Part shown: positions 7,640 through 14,399 of the stretch, piece after piece
Layout: every line of letters begins with the position of its first letter
Position numbering within the stretch: position 1 is the stretch's first letter
Source: Planctomycetota bacterium
Lineage (GTDB): Bacteria > Planctomycetota > Phycisphaerae > FEN-1346
Assembly: GCA_026386995.1 (NCBI GenBank)
Contig: JAPLMO010000056.1
Coordinates: 1-21,492 of the forward strand
Direction of reading: 5' to 3'
Length of the DNA stretch: 21,492 nucleotides
Position numbers and translations under genes: made by a program
The notes under the pieces: generated by a model
Databases searched by the model: none
What the model was told of the DNA's origin: nothing
Seen by the model: the letters and a program-made list of their open reading frames with translations, nothing else

Positions 7640-8186
7640 TGCCGTCCTCCCACACACACTCGTCATCCAGGAGGCGCTGAAGGGTCGGCTGAATCTCTTT
7701 CAACGCCCGATGGATTCTCACTCGTACGGTACCCGCGCGTTTTCCGACGATGCAGGCGATCTCATCGTGCGAGAGCCCCTGGAAGAATCGCAGGCTGATC
7801 AAGTGTTGCTGTTCCTCGTCCAGCGCCAGCAGGGCTCGGTACAGGGCCGCCCATCGCCTTTCACGGCTGCCGCGTTCGCGCTGGAGCGTCTGCTGAGCCA
7901 GAGCGTCGAGCAGCCGTTTGTCACGAAACTTCCGGCGAATGAGTTGGTTGACGTGGTTGGCCGCGATGACGTAGAGCCAGGCCCGAAAATCGCGCAGCCT
8001 CTTGCCGCGGAATTCACCGATCCGCCGGGCCATTGTAAGAAATATCTCTGAAACCGCATCCTCGGCAACATGGCGGAAGTACAGCCGCCGCAGGCAATAA
8101 CGATAGATGGTATCGTAGAATGCGTCGTACAGTTCGCCAACGGCCGCCAAATCAAGCGGGGTCTTCAGGACCAACTCATCAATCAC
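7629..8186 (-). CDS. ECF-type RNA polymerase sigma factor
   Basis: GTG 8184-8186 is preceded by GGAGAG, giving a 185-aa protein starting at VIDELVLKT, the usual ECF length. The open frame extends 89 codons further up without a good start. Region 2 is YDAFYDTIYRYCLRRLYFRH followed by AEDAVSEIFL (the D-A-x-x-E-x-F signature of region 2.2) and FRAWLYVIAANHVNQLIRR. Region 4 is ALLALDEEQQHLISLRFFQG, then LSHDEIACIVGKRAGTVRVR, a clear helix-turn-helix. It would direct RNA polymerase to its own regulon, probably including this operon. Its partner gene overlaps its 3' end by 11 nt, implying coupled translation. Confidence 0.92.
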   Translation of the reverse strand: MIDELVLKTPLDLAAVGELYDAFYDTIYRYCLRRLYFRHVAEDAVSEIFLTMARRIGEFRGKRLRDFRAWLYVIAANHVNQLIRRKFRDKRLLDALAQQTLQRERGSRERRWAALYRALLALDEEQQHLISLRFFQGLSHDEIACIVGKRAGTVRVRIHRALKEIQPTLQRLLDDECVWEDGNGR

Positions 8187-8249
8187 TGATGCTCTCCAAC
8201 TCGTCGCAGCGCGCCTGACTACCCGGAAAGATGCGCGCCTCGCCAATAT

Positions 8250-8278
8250 GTTACAGCCGTTTTCGCTCTTATTGGCAA
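8250..8278 (-). promoter_or_regulatory. Candidate promoter for the sigma/anti-sigma operon
   Basis: On the minus strand TTGCCA (complement of 8273-8278) and TGTAAC (complement of 8250-8255) are 17 nt apart, a fair match to a housekeeping promoter, 64 nt before the sigma start codon. TCTTTCCGGG occurs twice nearby (complements of 8222-8231 and 8304-8313), which could be an operator or an ECF-type element. The rest of 8187-8535 holds a short hairpin downstream of the FAH gene (GGCGGG with CCCGCC near 8480-8494) and nothing else recognisable. Confidence 0.35.
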
Positions 8279-8535
8279 TGGGCTTTCCCCGGGGATCGTG
8301 GACGCCCGGAAAGAAGTGTATCTTACCACGATTCCTTCTGCCCGGCGCTTGGGGATTCGCCATTTCAGGATCGGCGAACCAGGGTGCAACGGCTCCTCCC
8401 CACCGGCCGCCTTGGAGCAGAACCGGCTCGGGCACGATCCGCTGTCCGGCCATCTAGGCGTGTTCCGCAGCCACCGCGGCGGGCCACCCGCCAGGAGACG
8501 GAGTGCCAAAGATTGCGGGGGTGCCCGCCGCCCGG

Positions 8536-9327
8536 TCACTGCACGTGCGTGACCTTCGGGTGGTCGGGTTCGGCGGCGACGGGGTTGGTGAGCGTGCCGA
8601 TGCCCTCGATTTCCACTTCCACGGTGTCGCCCGGCTGCATCGGGCCGATGCCCGAGGGCGTGCCGGTGGCGATCACGTCGCCGGGCTCCAGCGTCATGAT
8701 GCGGCTAGCCCACGAGACGAGGTGCCGGCAGTTGAACGCCAGTTGGTCGGTGTTGGACTGTTGCTTGACGGCCCCGTTCAGGCGGCAGGCGACGGCCAGG
8801 CGGTTCGGGTCGCCGGGGGCCGTCTCGATCCACGGGCCGATGACACCGAACGTATCGAAACCTTTCGCGCGGGTCCACTGGCCGTCTTTCGCCTGGAGGT
8901 CGCGGGCCGTGACGTCGTTGAAGCACGTGTAGCCCAGGATGGCCGCGTCGGCCTTCGCGACCGGCACGCAGCGGCAGCGGCGGCGGATGACGATCGCAAG
9001 TTCCGCCTCGTAGTCGACGCGCCCGACGCCTTTCGGGCAGATGATCGGGTCGCCCGGGCCGGCCAGGGCCGTCGGCGGCTTCAGGAAGAGGACAGGCTCC
9101 TCGGGCATCGCCTTTTTCATCTCGGCGGCGTGGTCGCGGTAATTGACGCCGATACAGAGCATCTTCGACGGCCGCACGGGCGCAAGCAAACGCACCTCGG
9201 CCAGCGGATAGGTCGTCTGCATCGGCACGACGCTCTCCAAATACGGGCGCAGGAGTTCGCGGACCAGATCGCCCTCCAGAACGCCGTACCGGGTCCGGTC
9301 GCCCGTCAGAAAACGCACAAGACGCAT
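8536..9327 (-). CDS. Fumarylacetoacetate hydrolase (FAH) family protein
   Basis: The 263-aa protein has the full FAH-family catalytic fold. MLCIGVNYRDHAAEM is at residues 56-70, with the family's NYxxHxxE start. EEPVLFLKPPTAL follows, then DYEAELAIVI near 105 carrying the metal-binding ExE, and LGYTCFNDVTARDLQ with the metal-binding Asp. GVIGPWI and IATGTPSGIGPMQPGD near the end form the active-site lid and turn. Such enzymes cleave C-C bonds of acylpyruvates or decarboxylate oxaloacetate in a Mg2+-dependent way; the substrate cannot be told here. ATG 9325-9327 has AAGGAG 6 nt upstream. It seems to be a single-gene unit. A relic of a paralogous 3' end lies at 5548-5672. Confidence 0.92.
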   Translation of the reverse strand: MRLVRFLTGDRTRYGVLEGDLVRELLRPYLESVVPMQTTYPLAEVRLLAPVRPSKMLCIGVNYRDHAAEMKKAMPEEPVLFLKPPTALAGPGDPIICPKGVGRVDYEAELAIVIRRRCRCVPVAKADAAILGYTCFNDVTARDLQAKDGQWTRAKGFDTFGVIGPWIETAPGDPNRLAVACRLNGAVKQQSNTDQLAFNCRHLVSWASRIMTLEPGDVIATGTPSGIGPMQPGDTVEVEIEGIGTLTNPVAAEPDHPKVTHVQ

Positions 9328-9401
9328 TATCGCTCCTTCACTGCGAACCCGGCTTCCGCCGAGTTTCCAGGGTTCCGTCAGTCCTCAAATGATGAATAGC
9401 C

Positions 9402-9497
9402 GGGTGGCATGGCCACGCTGTTGCGTGGCCATGTGCCCCGAACGGCGCCTGGCCCATCACTGCGACATGGTCACGCAAAAGCGTGACCATGCCACCC
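9402..9497. repeat. Paired-hairpin repeat element, copy 2
   Basis: Terminal inverted repeats of 11 bp (9402-9412 and 9487-9497, GGGTGGCATGG and its complement) enclose two perfect 11-bp hairpins: 9408-9418 with 9423-9433 (loop TGTT) and 9466-9476 with 9481-9491 (loop AAAA). It fills the gap between the secreted-protein gene (ends 9519) and the FAH gene (starts 9327). The ends match those of the element inside lipA; the stem sequence differs. Confidence 0.8.
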
Positions 9498-9518
9498 TCA
9501 ATTGATACGTACAGAGCA

Positions 9519-12356
9519 CTAAGGTTTCTTCGGGGCCGCCGGCGGGCCGCTAATCGTCCAGACGGTCTGGCAAGGCAGGCCCTCGGCGTAGGAAATCGGC
9601 AGGAAACTGCCCGGCCCGGCCAGGAAGTCCGGCACGGCCGCGGCCCGCGCCCACTCCAGCGGCGGTCGCTGCCCGTCGCCGATGCGGAATCCGAACCGCA
9701 GCGTCCGCCCGCGCTCGCCCCTCAGCGGCGCAAGCGCCGAGAGCGGCACGGCCGCCTCGAAAATCGTCACCTTCTTCTCCTCGTCGCGCGAGATGTCGGC
9801 CTGCGCCCCGTCGACCGGCCCGTACCAGGAATCCTGGTTGCCGGGAACGTGGTCTCTGAGTGCTTGCCGCAGCCCGCGCAGGCGCAGCACCTGCGCCCCT
9901 TCCTTGCCGAACGTGACGGCCATCAGGTGGTCCGTGTCGCGGAAGGCCCCGATCGGATACGCCCGGTCGCGGCCGCGCTGGCCGAAGTCGTCGTCTGCGC
10001 GGTCGGCTAGGCCCCAGGCCAGTTGCACGGCGTCGCCGTCGGAGGCGAAGCGGCCGGTGCGGAAACCTGCGCGGTCCCGGTGGACCACCGCCGAGAAGTA
10101 GAAGAACTTCGCGTCCCATGCCGCGCGGACCTCGGCCTTCACATCGCCGGCGACGCTGGTGACGACGACCGGCTCGATGCCCTGCCAGTCGTCCAGTCCG
10201 TAGCCGACCTCAATGGTTTTCTCGGGAATCAGCGCGGGCCAGACCGACGGCGTCCGCCGCGCGAGTTCCTCGTTGACCGTGGCGGCGGCCTGGATGGCGT
10301 ACGGCGGCGGGCCCAGGTCCACCGGCACGTCGAGGTCGAACGCGACCTCGCGGGCCTGGCCGGGATCGAGCGCGAACTGGTGCTTCGATTGCCGCGACCT
10401 CCACCCCTCGGGCACGAGCAGCCCCGCCATGACCTCGGCCCGATACGGACGCTGGTTCTGGACCCAGAGGGTGGCCGTCATGCGCCCTGGCTGATCTCCG
10501 GCCGCCAGGTTGCGAAACCAGAGCGTCGCCGGGGCGATGCCGAAGATTTTCGCGCGGCGGATGCGGTCGCGCAACTGGTCGGCCGATAGGTCGGCCGAGA
10601 CGATGTAGACCGGGGCCTCGCCCAGCGGCACGATCAGCCGCTCGCCCTTCCAGATGCCGACCGAGTGGCCGACGACGTCGAAGGCTTCAAGGCGGCTGCC
10701 CTCGTCGAACACGATCGCCCCGCGGTCGGGAGTGGCCGGGTCCTCGCCCGCCCAGGACCAGATGACCGCGACCCGCCGCTCGGCGCCCGCAAAAAGATGC
10801 GCCTGCACCAGCGGCGTGTCGGGCCAGAGGTCTTCGCGATACCTGGTTCCACCGAGCAGGTGCGTCATCCAGGCATACGCGGCCGCACTGGGCAGCGGCG
10901 TCGGCACGCCGCGCCCGTAGCCGACGTAGACCCGCTCGGCCCCGCCCGCCAGGGCCAGCACGTGGCGGGTCACGAGTTTCCAGGCCTGCTGTTGCGGCGT
11001 TGCGGCAAGGGGGTCCTCGCCCGTCTCGCCGACGATGATGCGTTTGATGCCCGCCCGCCGCGCGACCTCGCGCGAGTAATCGAGCGACCGGCGGAACGCC
11101 CCGCTCCGGAGGTTCGGCGCCGAGGCGTCGGCGTTCAGCCACAGACTAACGGCGTCCGCGCCCGCCAGCACCGGCCCTTCCGTCAAGAGGTCCACCAGGT
11201 CTTCCGGCGCAGCCGCCACCGAGAGCGACACGGGGGCCTGCGTGCGGCGGACGGCCTCCAGAAGGCCCGTGACGCTCAGCCGGTACGCCGCCACAGACGC
11301 CGCGATGCTCGACGAGGTGAAGATGTGCGTGCCCGCCTCATCGTGACCGAGGCGTCCGTGCGGCTCGTACGGGCCGCCGCCCAGGCAAAACGCGGGGGCG
11401 AGTTGCCACTCCTTCGCCGATGCGGCATAGTGCGCAACCGCCTCGGCCTGCGCCTCGACGAGCGCCGGCGGCACGGCGCTGTCGTGAGGCGGCTCCACCA
11501 GGACGATGCCCGCCGGGGCCAGGCCCGCCGCCGCGACCGGTTTCAGGGTCGCCTCGCCTTCGTCCCATCGCGATTCCGGCGACCGCCCCGGAACGGCGTG
11601 CAGGGCGACCGCGCGGCCGTCGTCCCAGTAGAACGAAAGGTGGGCGGCGCCCAGGCGCCGGCAGATTTCCGGAAGGTTCCCGAGGTCCGACCCCATCGGC
11701 GCCGCCACGCCGAACGGGCCCTTCGTGTCCGGCCCCTCGCCAACGGCGTGAACGACCGCCACGCCGCAGGCCGCCGTCGCCGTCTGCTCCTCGGCAGTCG
11801 CGGTGACCAGGATATGGTAGTAACCGTAGGTCGTGTGTTCCTTCAGCACCAGGTCGGCGGTCGCCGTGCCGCCGGCGTCCGGGAAGACGTTCGGCATCGT
11901 TCCTTCGGCGACCTTGCGGCCGTAGAAGTCCTCGGCGTAGTAGCGCAGACGCACCGGGGCCGCCGTACCCGCAAGGAGCACCGTCACGGTCAGTTGCACG
12001 GGCAGATCGCCCTCCGGGCCCATGCGGCAGAGGCCGCCCGGCGCGACGGGCTCGGCCTTGATGCGGACGCGGGCCTGGGGCGCGGGCGCCGCCGGCGACT
12101 CGAACGGATGCCGGTGGAACACCTGCTCCAGAACGCGGCGCTGGAGGTCCGTCAGGCTGAGCGTCTGGAAATCGTCCGGCGGCTCGGGCTCGGCGGGGGT
12201 TGCGCCGGGCGCGGCAGGCGTTGCGGACGCGGACTTCGGCGCAGCGGACTTCTCCACCGGAACGGCCACCGGCGCAGGCGCCGACGCCCCGGCCGCCAAC
12301 CCTGCCGCCAGAATCGCCGCCAACCCGAGAGCGATCACAAATGAGAACAGCCTCAT
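9519..12356 (-). CDS. Large secreted protein: glycosidase-like middle, NEW3-like and CBM9-like C-terminal domains
   Basis: The 945-aa product starts with a signal peptide (MRLFSFVIALGLAAILAAG, cleavage near ASA) and an Ala/Pro-rich linker to about residue 60. A beta-rich segment (about 95-205) leads to a region starting GPFGVAAPMGSDLGNLP that reads like a TIM-barrel glycosidase. It has alternating strands and helices up to about 560, with IIVGETGEDP a candidate catalytic Glu. A NEW3-like beta domain (VMAGLLVPEGWRSRQSKH) is near 650-705. The end (KAEVRAAWDAKFFYFSAVVH, then DGDAVQLAWGL) resembles CBM9-like/DOMON carbohydrate-binding domains. Extracellular sugar processing is a reasonable inference; no precise family is claimed for the barrel. 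ATG 12354-12356 has only a weak ribosome site. The antisense frames here are long because of high GC. Confidence 0.8.
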   Translation of the reverse strand: MRLFSFVIALGLAAILAAGLAAGASAPAPVAVPVEKSAAPKSASATPAAPGATPAEPEPPDDFQTLSLTDLQRRVLEQVFHRHPFESPAAPAPQARVRIKAEPVAPGGLCRMGPEGDLPVQLTVTVLLAGTAAPVRLRYYAEDFYGRKVAEGTMPNVFPDAGGTATADLVLKEHTTYGYYHILVTATAEEQTATAACGVAVVHAVGEGPDTKGPFGVAAPMGSDLGNLPEICRRLGAAHLSFYWDDGRAVALHAVPGRSPESRWDEGEATLKPVAAAGLAPAGIVLVEPPHDSAVPPALVEAQAEAVAHYAASAKEWQLAPAFCLGGGPYEPHGRLGHDEAGTHIFTSSSIAASVAAYRLSVTGLLEAVRRTQAPVSLSVAAAPEDLVDLLTEGPVLAGADAVSLWLNADASAPNLRSGAFRRSLDYSREVARRAGIKRIIVGETGEDPLAATPQQQAWKLVTRHVLALAGGAERVYVGYGRGVPTPLPSAAAYAWMTHLLGGTRYREDLWPDTPLVQAHLFAGAERRVAVIWSWAGEDPATPDRGAIVFDEGSRLEAFDVVGHSVGIWKGERLIVPLGEAPVYIVSADLSADQLRDRIRRAKIFGIAPATLWFRNLAAGDQPGRMTATLWVQNQRPYRAEVMAGLLVPEGWRSRQSKHQFALDPGQAREVAFDLDVPVDLGPPPYAIQAAATVNEELARRTPSVWPALIPEKTIEVGYGLDDWQGIEPVVVTSVAGDVKAEVRAAWDAKFFYFSAVVHRDRAGFRTGRFASDGDAVQLAWGLADRADDDFGQRGRDRAYPIGAFRDTDHLMAVTFGKEGAQVLRLRGLRQALRDHVPGNQDSWYGPVDGAQADISRDEEKKVTIFEAAVPLSALAPLRGERGRTLRFGFRIGDGQRPPLEWARAAAVPDFLAGPGSFLPISYAEGLPCQTVWTISGPPAAPKKP

Positions 12357-12424
12357 CCCGCACCCTGTTTCGCTGGACCCGATAGAAACGGTAAGGGATT
12401 ATAGCGCCCCCCTCGGGCGGCTCC

Positions 12425-12449
12425 AAACAAAAACACCGCGAAAGGTGTT
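12425..12449 (-). terminator. Intrinsic terminator of the prepilin gene
   Basis: On the minus strand AACACC and GGTGTT (complements of 12444-12449 and 12432-12437) form a 6-bp stem with a TTTCGC loop, followed at once by TTTGTTTG. It lies 43 nt after the prepilin stop and about 70 nt before the start codon of the secreted-protein gene, separating the two units. Confidence 0.55.
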
Positions 12450-12491
12450 GCATCGCTCACGGGAGTACGACGACAGGCGTGACCGGCATGG

Positions 12492-12989
12492 TTACCGGCT
12501 GTTTACGGCAACGCCGACGGGGTCAACCCGCGTATCGGCGCAATCGGCGCCAAACTCGCTCGTGACCACGTTATACGTCCAACCGCGGTCGGTCGCGCGC
12601 GCCTCCGCCGACTGGCCGGCCAGCAGGAGGAACCGAACCGTGTTCTTGCCCGAATACGGGTTCTTCGGAATCTCTTGCAGGTATGGGCCAAAGGGGAACT
12701 TCGGGCCCCGGTTGACACTGGGAGTGCCCTTATCATCGCTGTACTGCGTCATCTGGGCGACGAACTGAAGGCCGGGGATGCGGCCTTGGTGCTCGGCCTT
12801 GTAGACCTCGATGGCGTTGCGGACCTCCGCGAGGTCCTTGGAAAGGGCCTCCGCCTTGGCCTTTTCCGACGCCCCCACAATGCGCGGCAGGGCGATGGCG
12901 GCAAGAACGCCCATGATGACCATCACGATGACGAGTTCCATCATCGAGAACGCCGGTCGTCTCGTCGCCCTGCTCCGGTGCATAGGCAT
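12492..12989 (-). CDS. Type IV prepilin / type II secretion pseudopilin-like protein
   Basis: From ATG 12987-12989 (or 12981-12983) the protein has about 165 aa. The short basic leader RSRATRRPA is followed by FSMMELVIVMVIMGVLAAIA, the class III prepilin hydrophobic helix with Glu at +5. The residue before the cleavage point is Ala instead of the near-universal Gly. The soluble part (SKDLAEVRNAIEVYKAEHQG, then PFGPYLQEIPKNPYSG) follows the GspG/major-pseudopilin pattern seen in many planctomycete proteins. It would be processed by a prepilin peptidase and assemble at the inner membrane. No other pilus or secretion gene is nearby. The frame extends another 68 codons upstream but this part is not leader-like. 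Confidence 0.85.
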   Translation of the reverse strand: MPMHRSRATRRPAFSMMELVIVMVIMGVLAAIALPRIVGASEKAKAEALSKDLAEVRNAIEVYKAEHQGRIPGLQFVAQMTQYSDDKGTPSVNRGPKFPFGPYLQEIPKNPYSGKNTVRFLLLAGQSAEARATDRGWTYNVVTSEFGADCADTRVDPVGVAVNSR

Positions 12990-13053
12990 ACCCCAGGCGT
13001 AGTGGTACCGTACCCCCAATTTATCGGCAGGAATCGCCGCGGGCTTCATAGCA

Positions 13054-13088
13054 ACTAAAGTAGCGAAAGGTATCGCATTCACTTTAGT
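13054..13088. promoter_or_regulatory. Inverted repeat upstream of the prepilin gene
   Basis: ACTAAAGT (13054-13061) and ACTTTAGT (13081-13088) are exact inverse copies. Between them GCGA and TCGC can extend the pairing. The site is 65-100 nt upstream of the prepilin start on the minus strand, so it could be an operator or a leader hairpin. Confidence 0.4.
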
Positions 13089-13134
13089 ATACACCGGAGG
13101 GCAAAATCGGACGCTTTTCACGCCGCGCGGGGCC

Positions 13135-13170
13135 AAAAACCCTCTTGGCGCTAGCGCCAAGGCCGTTTTT
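13135..13170. terminator. Bidirectional intrinsic terminator
   Basis: A perfect 18-bp palindrome (CTTGGCGCTAGCGCCAAG, 13144-13161) is flanked by AAAAAC at 13135-13140 and GTTTTT at 13165-13170, so either strand gives a stem followed by a U-run. On the minus strand it would stop transcription arriving from 13170 and above before the prepilin gene. Confidence 0.6.
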
Positions 13171-13207
13171 GCGTCGTTTGGTAAGATGGGCAAGGCGCTT
13201 TTTTACT

Positions 13208-13279
13208 GGTTTTTGATACTTCACACACGGTTTTGATCGGAACTTGATACCTTTTGCATCCCCGCGGGCGGTTTTGACC
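13208..13279. promoter_or_regulatory. Four phased TTGA boxes in an AT-rich patch
   Basis: TTGATAC (13213), TTGATC (13233), TTGATAC (13244) and TTGACC (13274) share one orientation, three of them inside GGTTTT(T)GA. Their spacing is 20, 11 and 30 bp, close to whole helical turns. The patch is AT-rich for this genome. A multimeric regulator site is possible; chance is not excluded. Confidence 0.3.
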
Positions 13280-13286
13280 ATCTGCG

Positions 13287-13305
13287 ATTATATACTATAG
13301 TATAT
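13287..13305. promoter_or_regulatory. 16-bp AT palindrome overlapping a TATAAT box
   Basis: ATATACTATAGTATAT (13290-13305) is a perfect palindrome. The minus strand reads TATAAT at 13292-13287, a perfect -10 box, but no good -35 box stands at 16-18 nt. It may be a promoter/operator for minus-strand transcription that the terminator at 13135-13170 would then end. Confidence 0.35.
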
Positions 13306-13356
13306 CCTACCTGGACAGTGGGGATTCTCCGACACCCCTTCCGGCGCCCCCAAAAC

Positions 13357-13428
13357 AATCAGGGACAGCGCCAAGCGGTTTCGCCGGGCCGGGCCGGCGG
13401 TCCGGGCGGCCTGGCGCTGTCCCTGATT
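13357..13428. repeat. Perfect 17-bp inverted repeat with a GC-rich loop
   Basis: AATCAGGGACAGCGCCA (13357-13373) and its exact complement (13412-13428) enclose 38 nt that are nearly all G and C. No coding frame uses it. The phrase GGGACAG(C/G)CCC-like is shared with the hairpin at 5485-5530. Confidence 0.7.
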
Positions 13429-13454
13429 TCGGGTGATTCGCCCCCCTCGGCGGC

Positions 13455-13488
13455 CTCAGGGACTGCCATTTTGGCAGTCGCGCCTGAG
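13455..13488. repeat. Two-part hairpin
   Basis: GACTGCCA (13461-13468) and TGGCAGTC (13472-13479) form a perfect stem with a TTT loop, and outer arms CTCAGG/CCTGAG (13455-13460, 13483-13488) extend it. A further tight hairpin, CGCCCGTT with AACGGGCG and a 2-nt loop, lies at 13531-13548. Confidence 0.55.
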
Positions 13489-13586
13489 CCATGAGGTCGG
13501 GATTCGGCCAACGGCCGCATCGTTTGGTTCCGCCCGTTTCAACGGGCGCGTGTCCGAACAACCATGGCGCCCCCCTGCTCGGGAAA

Positions 13587-13742
13587 GCCCGTGATGGAGC
13601 GCCGTGGTAGGGCCGGCCCTATATGGCCGCCCATGCAGTGCAAGCGGCAGGCGGCCGACGCATGAAACAAACCCCCGGCACTGCCGCGGGATGCAGTGGC
13701 GGCCGGGGCGAGCCTCGCGCGGCAGCAAAACGACGGGCAGCC
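13587..13742. repeat. 178-bp-period direct repeat, first unit
   Basis: This stretch recurs 178 bp later with small changes. The best kept core, GCGGCAGGCGGCCGACGCAT and the following GAAACAAACCCCCGGCACTG, is identical in both (13644 and 13822 onward). The unit begins with the 14-bp palindrome TAGGGCCGGCCCTA (13608-13621) and a GGCCGCCC arm and ends in GGCAGCAAAACGACGGGCAG. It is non-coding as far as can be judged. Confidence 0.75.
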
Positions 13743-13764
13743 ACGTAGGGCTGCCCCTACGCGA

Positions 13765-13921
13765 GACCCGTTCAGCGCGCCGTCGTAGGGGCGGCCCCAT
13801 GTGGCCGCCCATGCTGTGGTAGCGGCAGGCGGCCGACGCATGAAACAAACCCCCGGCACTGCCGGGGGATGAGAGACGAACCGGGCCAGTCTCGCGCGCG
13901 GCACCAAAACGGCGGGCAGCC
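13765..13921. repeat. 178-bp-period direct repeat, second unit
   Basis: Second copy of the unit at 13587. The opening palindrome has changed to TAGGGGCGGCCCCA, still able to pair with the next GGCCGCCC arm. Between the two units is another hairpin, GTAGGG with CCCTAC (13745-13760). Confidence 0.75.
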
Positions 13922-13949
13922 TTTGAAACTGTCTTTCCTTGGCCGTTAA

Positions 13950-13971
13950 CTTGAAACCTGAAACTTGAAAC
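13950..13971 (+). repeat. Three 7-bp tandem units TTGAAAC-like
   Basis: CTTGAAAC, CCTGAAAC and CTTGAAAC follow each other with a period of 7, flanked by GTTAA and TTTTAAC. The role is unknown. The rest of 13922-14023 shows no feature. Confidence 0.5.
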
Positions 13972-14023
13972 TTTTAACTGCCTTTGATCCCCGCCGGTAA
14001 AATATCGACCCGCCTGTCGCGCC

Positions 14024-14359
14024 GTGTTACCGTGCCCCCGCAGGCCGCGCAGCGCGGCAAGGGAAAAAGAGCCGGTCTTCTCTGGAGAACGGAAAACATC
14101 GAGTGACGGCAGAGAACTCCGAAAGGCCGCCGGCAGCGCACGGGCGGCAGGATTGGCCCAGATAGGCCGCCACCCACACGGTCGCACCGTCCGCGCCTGC
14201 CGCAGTATTACCGCCGTCGAGCGCTACCGCTCCGAGTACCGCACGGCCTCGCGCAGACTCCTGGAGGCGGCAACGTGGCAGGGCCTCACGCTCACGGAGT
14301 ACATCGCCCTGCGCCGCGCAGCAGACCGGGGGACAAGCCCGAAACCAACAGCCGAGTAA
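14024..14359 (+). CDS. Doubtful hypothetical protein, 111 aa
   Basis: This is the only plus-strand candidate in the right two-thirds of the window. From about 14200 to the TAA at 14357-14359 the codons have strong G/C third positions and give a helical basic segment (ERYRSEYRTASRRLLEAA, then LTLTEYIALRRAADRG). The start is a GTG at 14024 with no ribosome site, and the first half is Arg/Pro/Ser-rich and looks like a shadow. It may be the remnant of a larger gene or not coding at all. It converges on the PEP-CTERM gene ending at 14400. Confidence 0.25.
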   Translation: MLPCPRRPRSAAREKEPVFSGERKTSSDGRELRKAAGSARAAGLAQIGRHPHGRTVRACRSITAVERYRSEYRTASRRLLEAATWQGLTLTEYIALRRAADRGTSPKPTAE

Positions 14360-14399
14360 GCCAACGACAAGCCCGCCTGATCGCCAGAGAAGCCGTGAA

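Noticed and set aside
10665..12344. Plus-strand open frame of 559 codons opposite the 945-aa secreted protein
   Set aside because: Arg-rich low-complexity translation, antisense to a frame with a signal peptide and domain-like structure.
11338..12453. Minus-strand open frame of 371 codons overlapping the start of the secreted-protein gene
   Set aside because: Gly/Arg-rich out-of-frame shadow with no signal peptide or domain.
13084..13281. Minus-strand 65-codon basic ORF
   Set aside because: Third positions are not GC-rich, it has no ribosome site, and it runs through the bidirectional terminator and TTGA boxes. A small basic protein cannot be fully excluded.
13200..13310. Replication origin
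   Set aside because: AT-rich with palindromes, but no DnaA boxes (TTATNCACA) were seen and no dnaA or dnaN is nearby.
12990..14023. tRNA or other standard RNA gene in the gene-free stretch
   Set aside because: None of the hairpins gives a cloverleaf with T-loop GTTCRA and a CCA-type end; no known riboswitch consensus was recognised.
13456..14187. Minus-strand ORFs across the repeat island
   Set aside because: The translation repeats with the 178-bp direct repeat and consists of hairpin sequence; no start site or domain.
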